From NCBI GenBank assembly GCA_041623895.1, contig JBFJVZ010000386.1, forward strand, positions 1 to 7,408: a DNA stretch of 7,408 nt, written 5' to 3'. Every line of letters begins with the position of its first letter. The first letter of the stretch is position 1. Positions 6,371 to 7,408 of this stretch are shown here, one piece after another. The translations under genes were made by a program, and so were the position numbers. Source of the DNA: JBFJVZ01 sp041623895 (lineage in GTDB: Bacteria; Planctomycetota; Planctomycetia; Pirellulales; Pirellulaceae). The notes beneath the pieces were generated by a model. The model ran no database searches and had not been told where the DNA came from. It was given only the letters and a program-made list of their open reading frames with translations.

Positions 6371-7408
6371 TCAAACGCCCAGCAATTCGACTTCGCGCTC
6401 GATCAGGGAGGCGGAGTCCTGATCGCCAGCTGAAGTTTTCGAGTCCGGCTTTTGGATGACCTTGGCCTCGCGAGGCAGTTTGACCGTGAACAAGGTACCC
6501 GTTCCGACGACGCTTTCGACATCGATGGTTCCGCCGTGCAATTCGGCAAGATGCTTGATAATCGCCAAACCAAGACCGGTTCCAATTCCTTGGTCGGCAA
6601 CAGCTGCCTGATAGTACGGTTCGAACAACTGCTCCAGATGCTCCGGCTTGATACCTCGTCCCGTGTCGCGAACGCTGATGCGGAACTGTTTCTTTTCGTC
6701 GGGGCGAATGCGGACAATGACACTTCCGCCATCGCTGTTGTATTTGATCGCGTTGGACAGCAGATTCAAAAGAATCTGCCGCAAACGCAATGGATCAGCG
6801 ACGATCTCACTCAGGTCCGAGTCGACTTGTGCCGTCACCGAAACGCCGGCTTCTTTGGCACGCGGTGTTACCATCGTCACGCATTGATCAACCAATTCAG
6901 GCAAGGCGACCGGCTGCGGCGCCAACTTGATCATGCCGGCTTCGGCTTTGGCGTAATCAAGAATGTCGTTGACCAATGCGAGCAGATGCTGGGCCGCTTC
7001 GTCAATGTCCTGGACGAACTCTCGTTGATCGGAGCTGAGTTCCCCCGTGCTGCCATCCAGCAGGGTTTCACTGATCGCGGTGATCGTGGACAAGGGCGTG
7101 CGAACTTCGTGTGACGTACGGCGAAGAGCTTCTGCTCGCATGGCCACCAGCTGCTCTTCCATTTTGTTTTGGATTTCTCGGCGGCGTTCTTCACGCTGCA
7201 TTTCATAGCTGGCCAGCAACACCCGCACGGTTAGATACATCAGTGCGCCCAGCCCGACCATGTCTCTGGCCGCATCGAATACCGGATGCCAGGAATCCGG
7301 ATTGGCCGAATAATACAATTGCGCGAACATCGTGGCGGCGACGATCGCCACAATCGCGGAAGCTAAACCGATCGCGCGGCGTTGAACCAGCGCATATGCC
7401 GATCCGAC
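6371..7408 (-). CDS. Membrane-anchored sensor histidine kinase, N-terminus beyond window
   Basis: The reading frame is open to the window edge, giving 345 residues with no stop upstream of the in-frame GTG at 7351, so the true start lies outside. Residues counted from the edge: two hydrophobic helices (about 12-33 and 48-67), a charged helical linker (about 68-95), a HisKA dimerisation domain with phosphoacceptor H100 in SHEVRTPL, and a HATPase_c domain. The ATPase shows the N box (N215, N219 in LLNLLSNAIKYN), the G1 box DTGRGI (248-253), LFEPY and the G2 box GTGLGLAI (276-283). All catalytic motifs are intact. It should autophosphorylate at the inner membrane and pass phosphate to one or both REC proteins encoded downstream. 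The sensory part is outside the window or is the membrane segment itself. A hydrophilic tail of about 30 residues follows the ATPase. The stop is TGA (reading 6373-6371), 28 bases before the REC-HD-GYP gene. Confidence 0.93.
   Translation of the reverse strand, partial: VGSAYALVQRRAIGLASAIVAIVAATMFAQLYYSANPDSWHPVFDAARDMVGLGALMYLTVRVLLASYEMQREERRREIQNKMEEQLVAMRAEALRRTSHEVRTPLSTITAISETLLDGSTGELSSDQREFVQDIDEAAQHLLALVNDILDYAKAEAGMIKLAPQPVALPELVDQCVTMVTPRAKEAGVSVTAQVDSDLSEIVADPLRLRQILLNLLSNAIKYNSDGGSVIVRIRPDEKKQFRISVRDTGRGIKPEHLEQLFEPYYQAAVADQGIGTGLGLAIIKHLAELHGGTIDVESVVGTGTLFTVKLPREAKVIQKPDSKTSAGDQDSASLIEREVELLGV

Noticed and set aside
6452..7114. Open frame of 220 codons on the + strand
   Set aside because: It is antisense to the HisKA/HATPase region of the histidine kinase, and no motif is recognisable in its translation.
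7349..7351. GTG at 7351 as the start of the histidine kinase
   Set aside because: The frame stays open for 19 more codons to the window edge, and the first membrane helix begins upstream of this GTG, so the gene most likely starts outside the window.

Overview
The window looks like bacterial chromosome from a planctomycete, most likely of the Pirellula/Rhodopirellula type. This is an inference. It rests on a small N-terminal zinc-ribbon fused to a membrane protein (an arrangement I associate with that phylum), weak or absent Shine-Dalgarno sequences, GTG starts with GTGA stop/start overlaps, and a signalling operon rich in HD-GYP proteins. No mobile element, CRISPR array, rRNA or tRNA was recognised.

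Left edge (1-404): the first 69 codons of a tRNA 2'-O-methyltransferase of the TrmL family run leftward out of the window. A 196-base divergent intergenic region follows and should hold the promoters for both directions.

Rightward gene group (405-3249): a zinc-ribbon/five-helix membrane protein, a SAMHD1-like HD phosphohydrolase and a glucosamine-6-phosphate deaminase (nagB) are packed with gaps of about 20 bases and are probably co-transcribed. All catalytic residues that can be recognised in the hydrolase and NagB are present. What links the three genes functionally is not apparent.

Leftward gene group (3270-7408, convergent with nagB across only 20 bases): in transcription order, a membrane-anchored sensor histidine kinase whose N-terminus lies beyond the window, a REC-HD-GYP response regulator, a single-domain REC protein, and an HD-GYP protein with a long N-terminal sensory or dimerisation region. 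The last three are joined by GTGA overlaps of 4 bases. The group reads as a compact phosphorelay that ends in cyclic-di-GMP hydrolysis.

The most notable point is an asymmetry between the two HD-GYP proteins. The distal one has every canonical metal-site and GYP residue. The REC-fused one has HD changed to HN, the second His of HHE changed to Lys, and a Gly in place of one of the two acidic Mg-binding residues of its REC domain. It may be a regulatory pseudo-enzyme paired with an active paralogue. Apart from this the genes belong to recognisable families, and I do not see a clearly new system.
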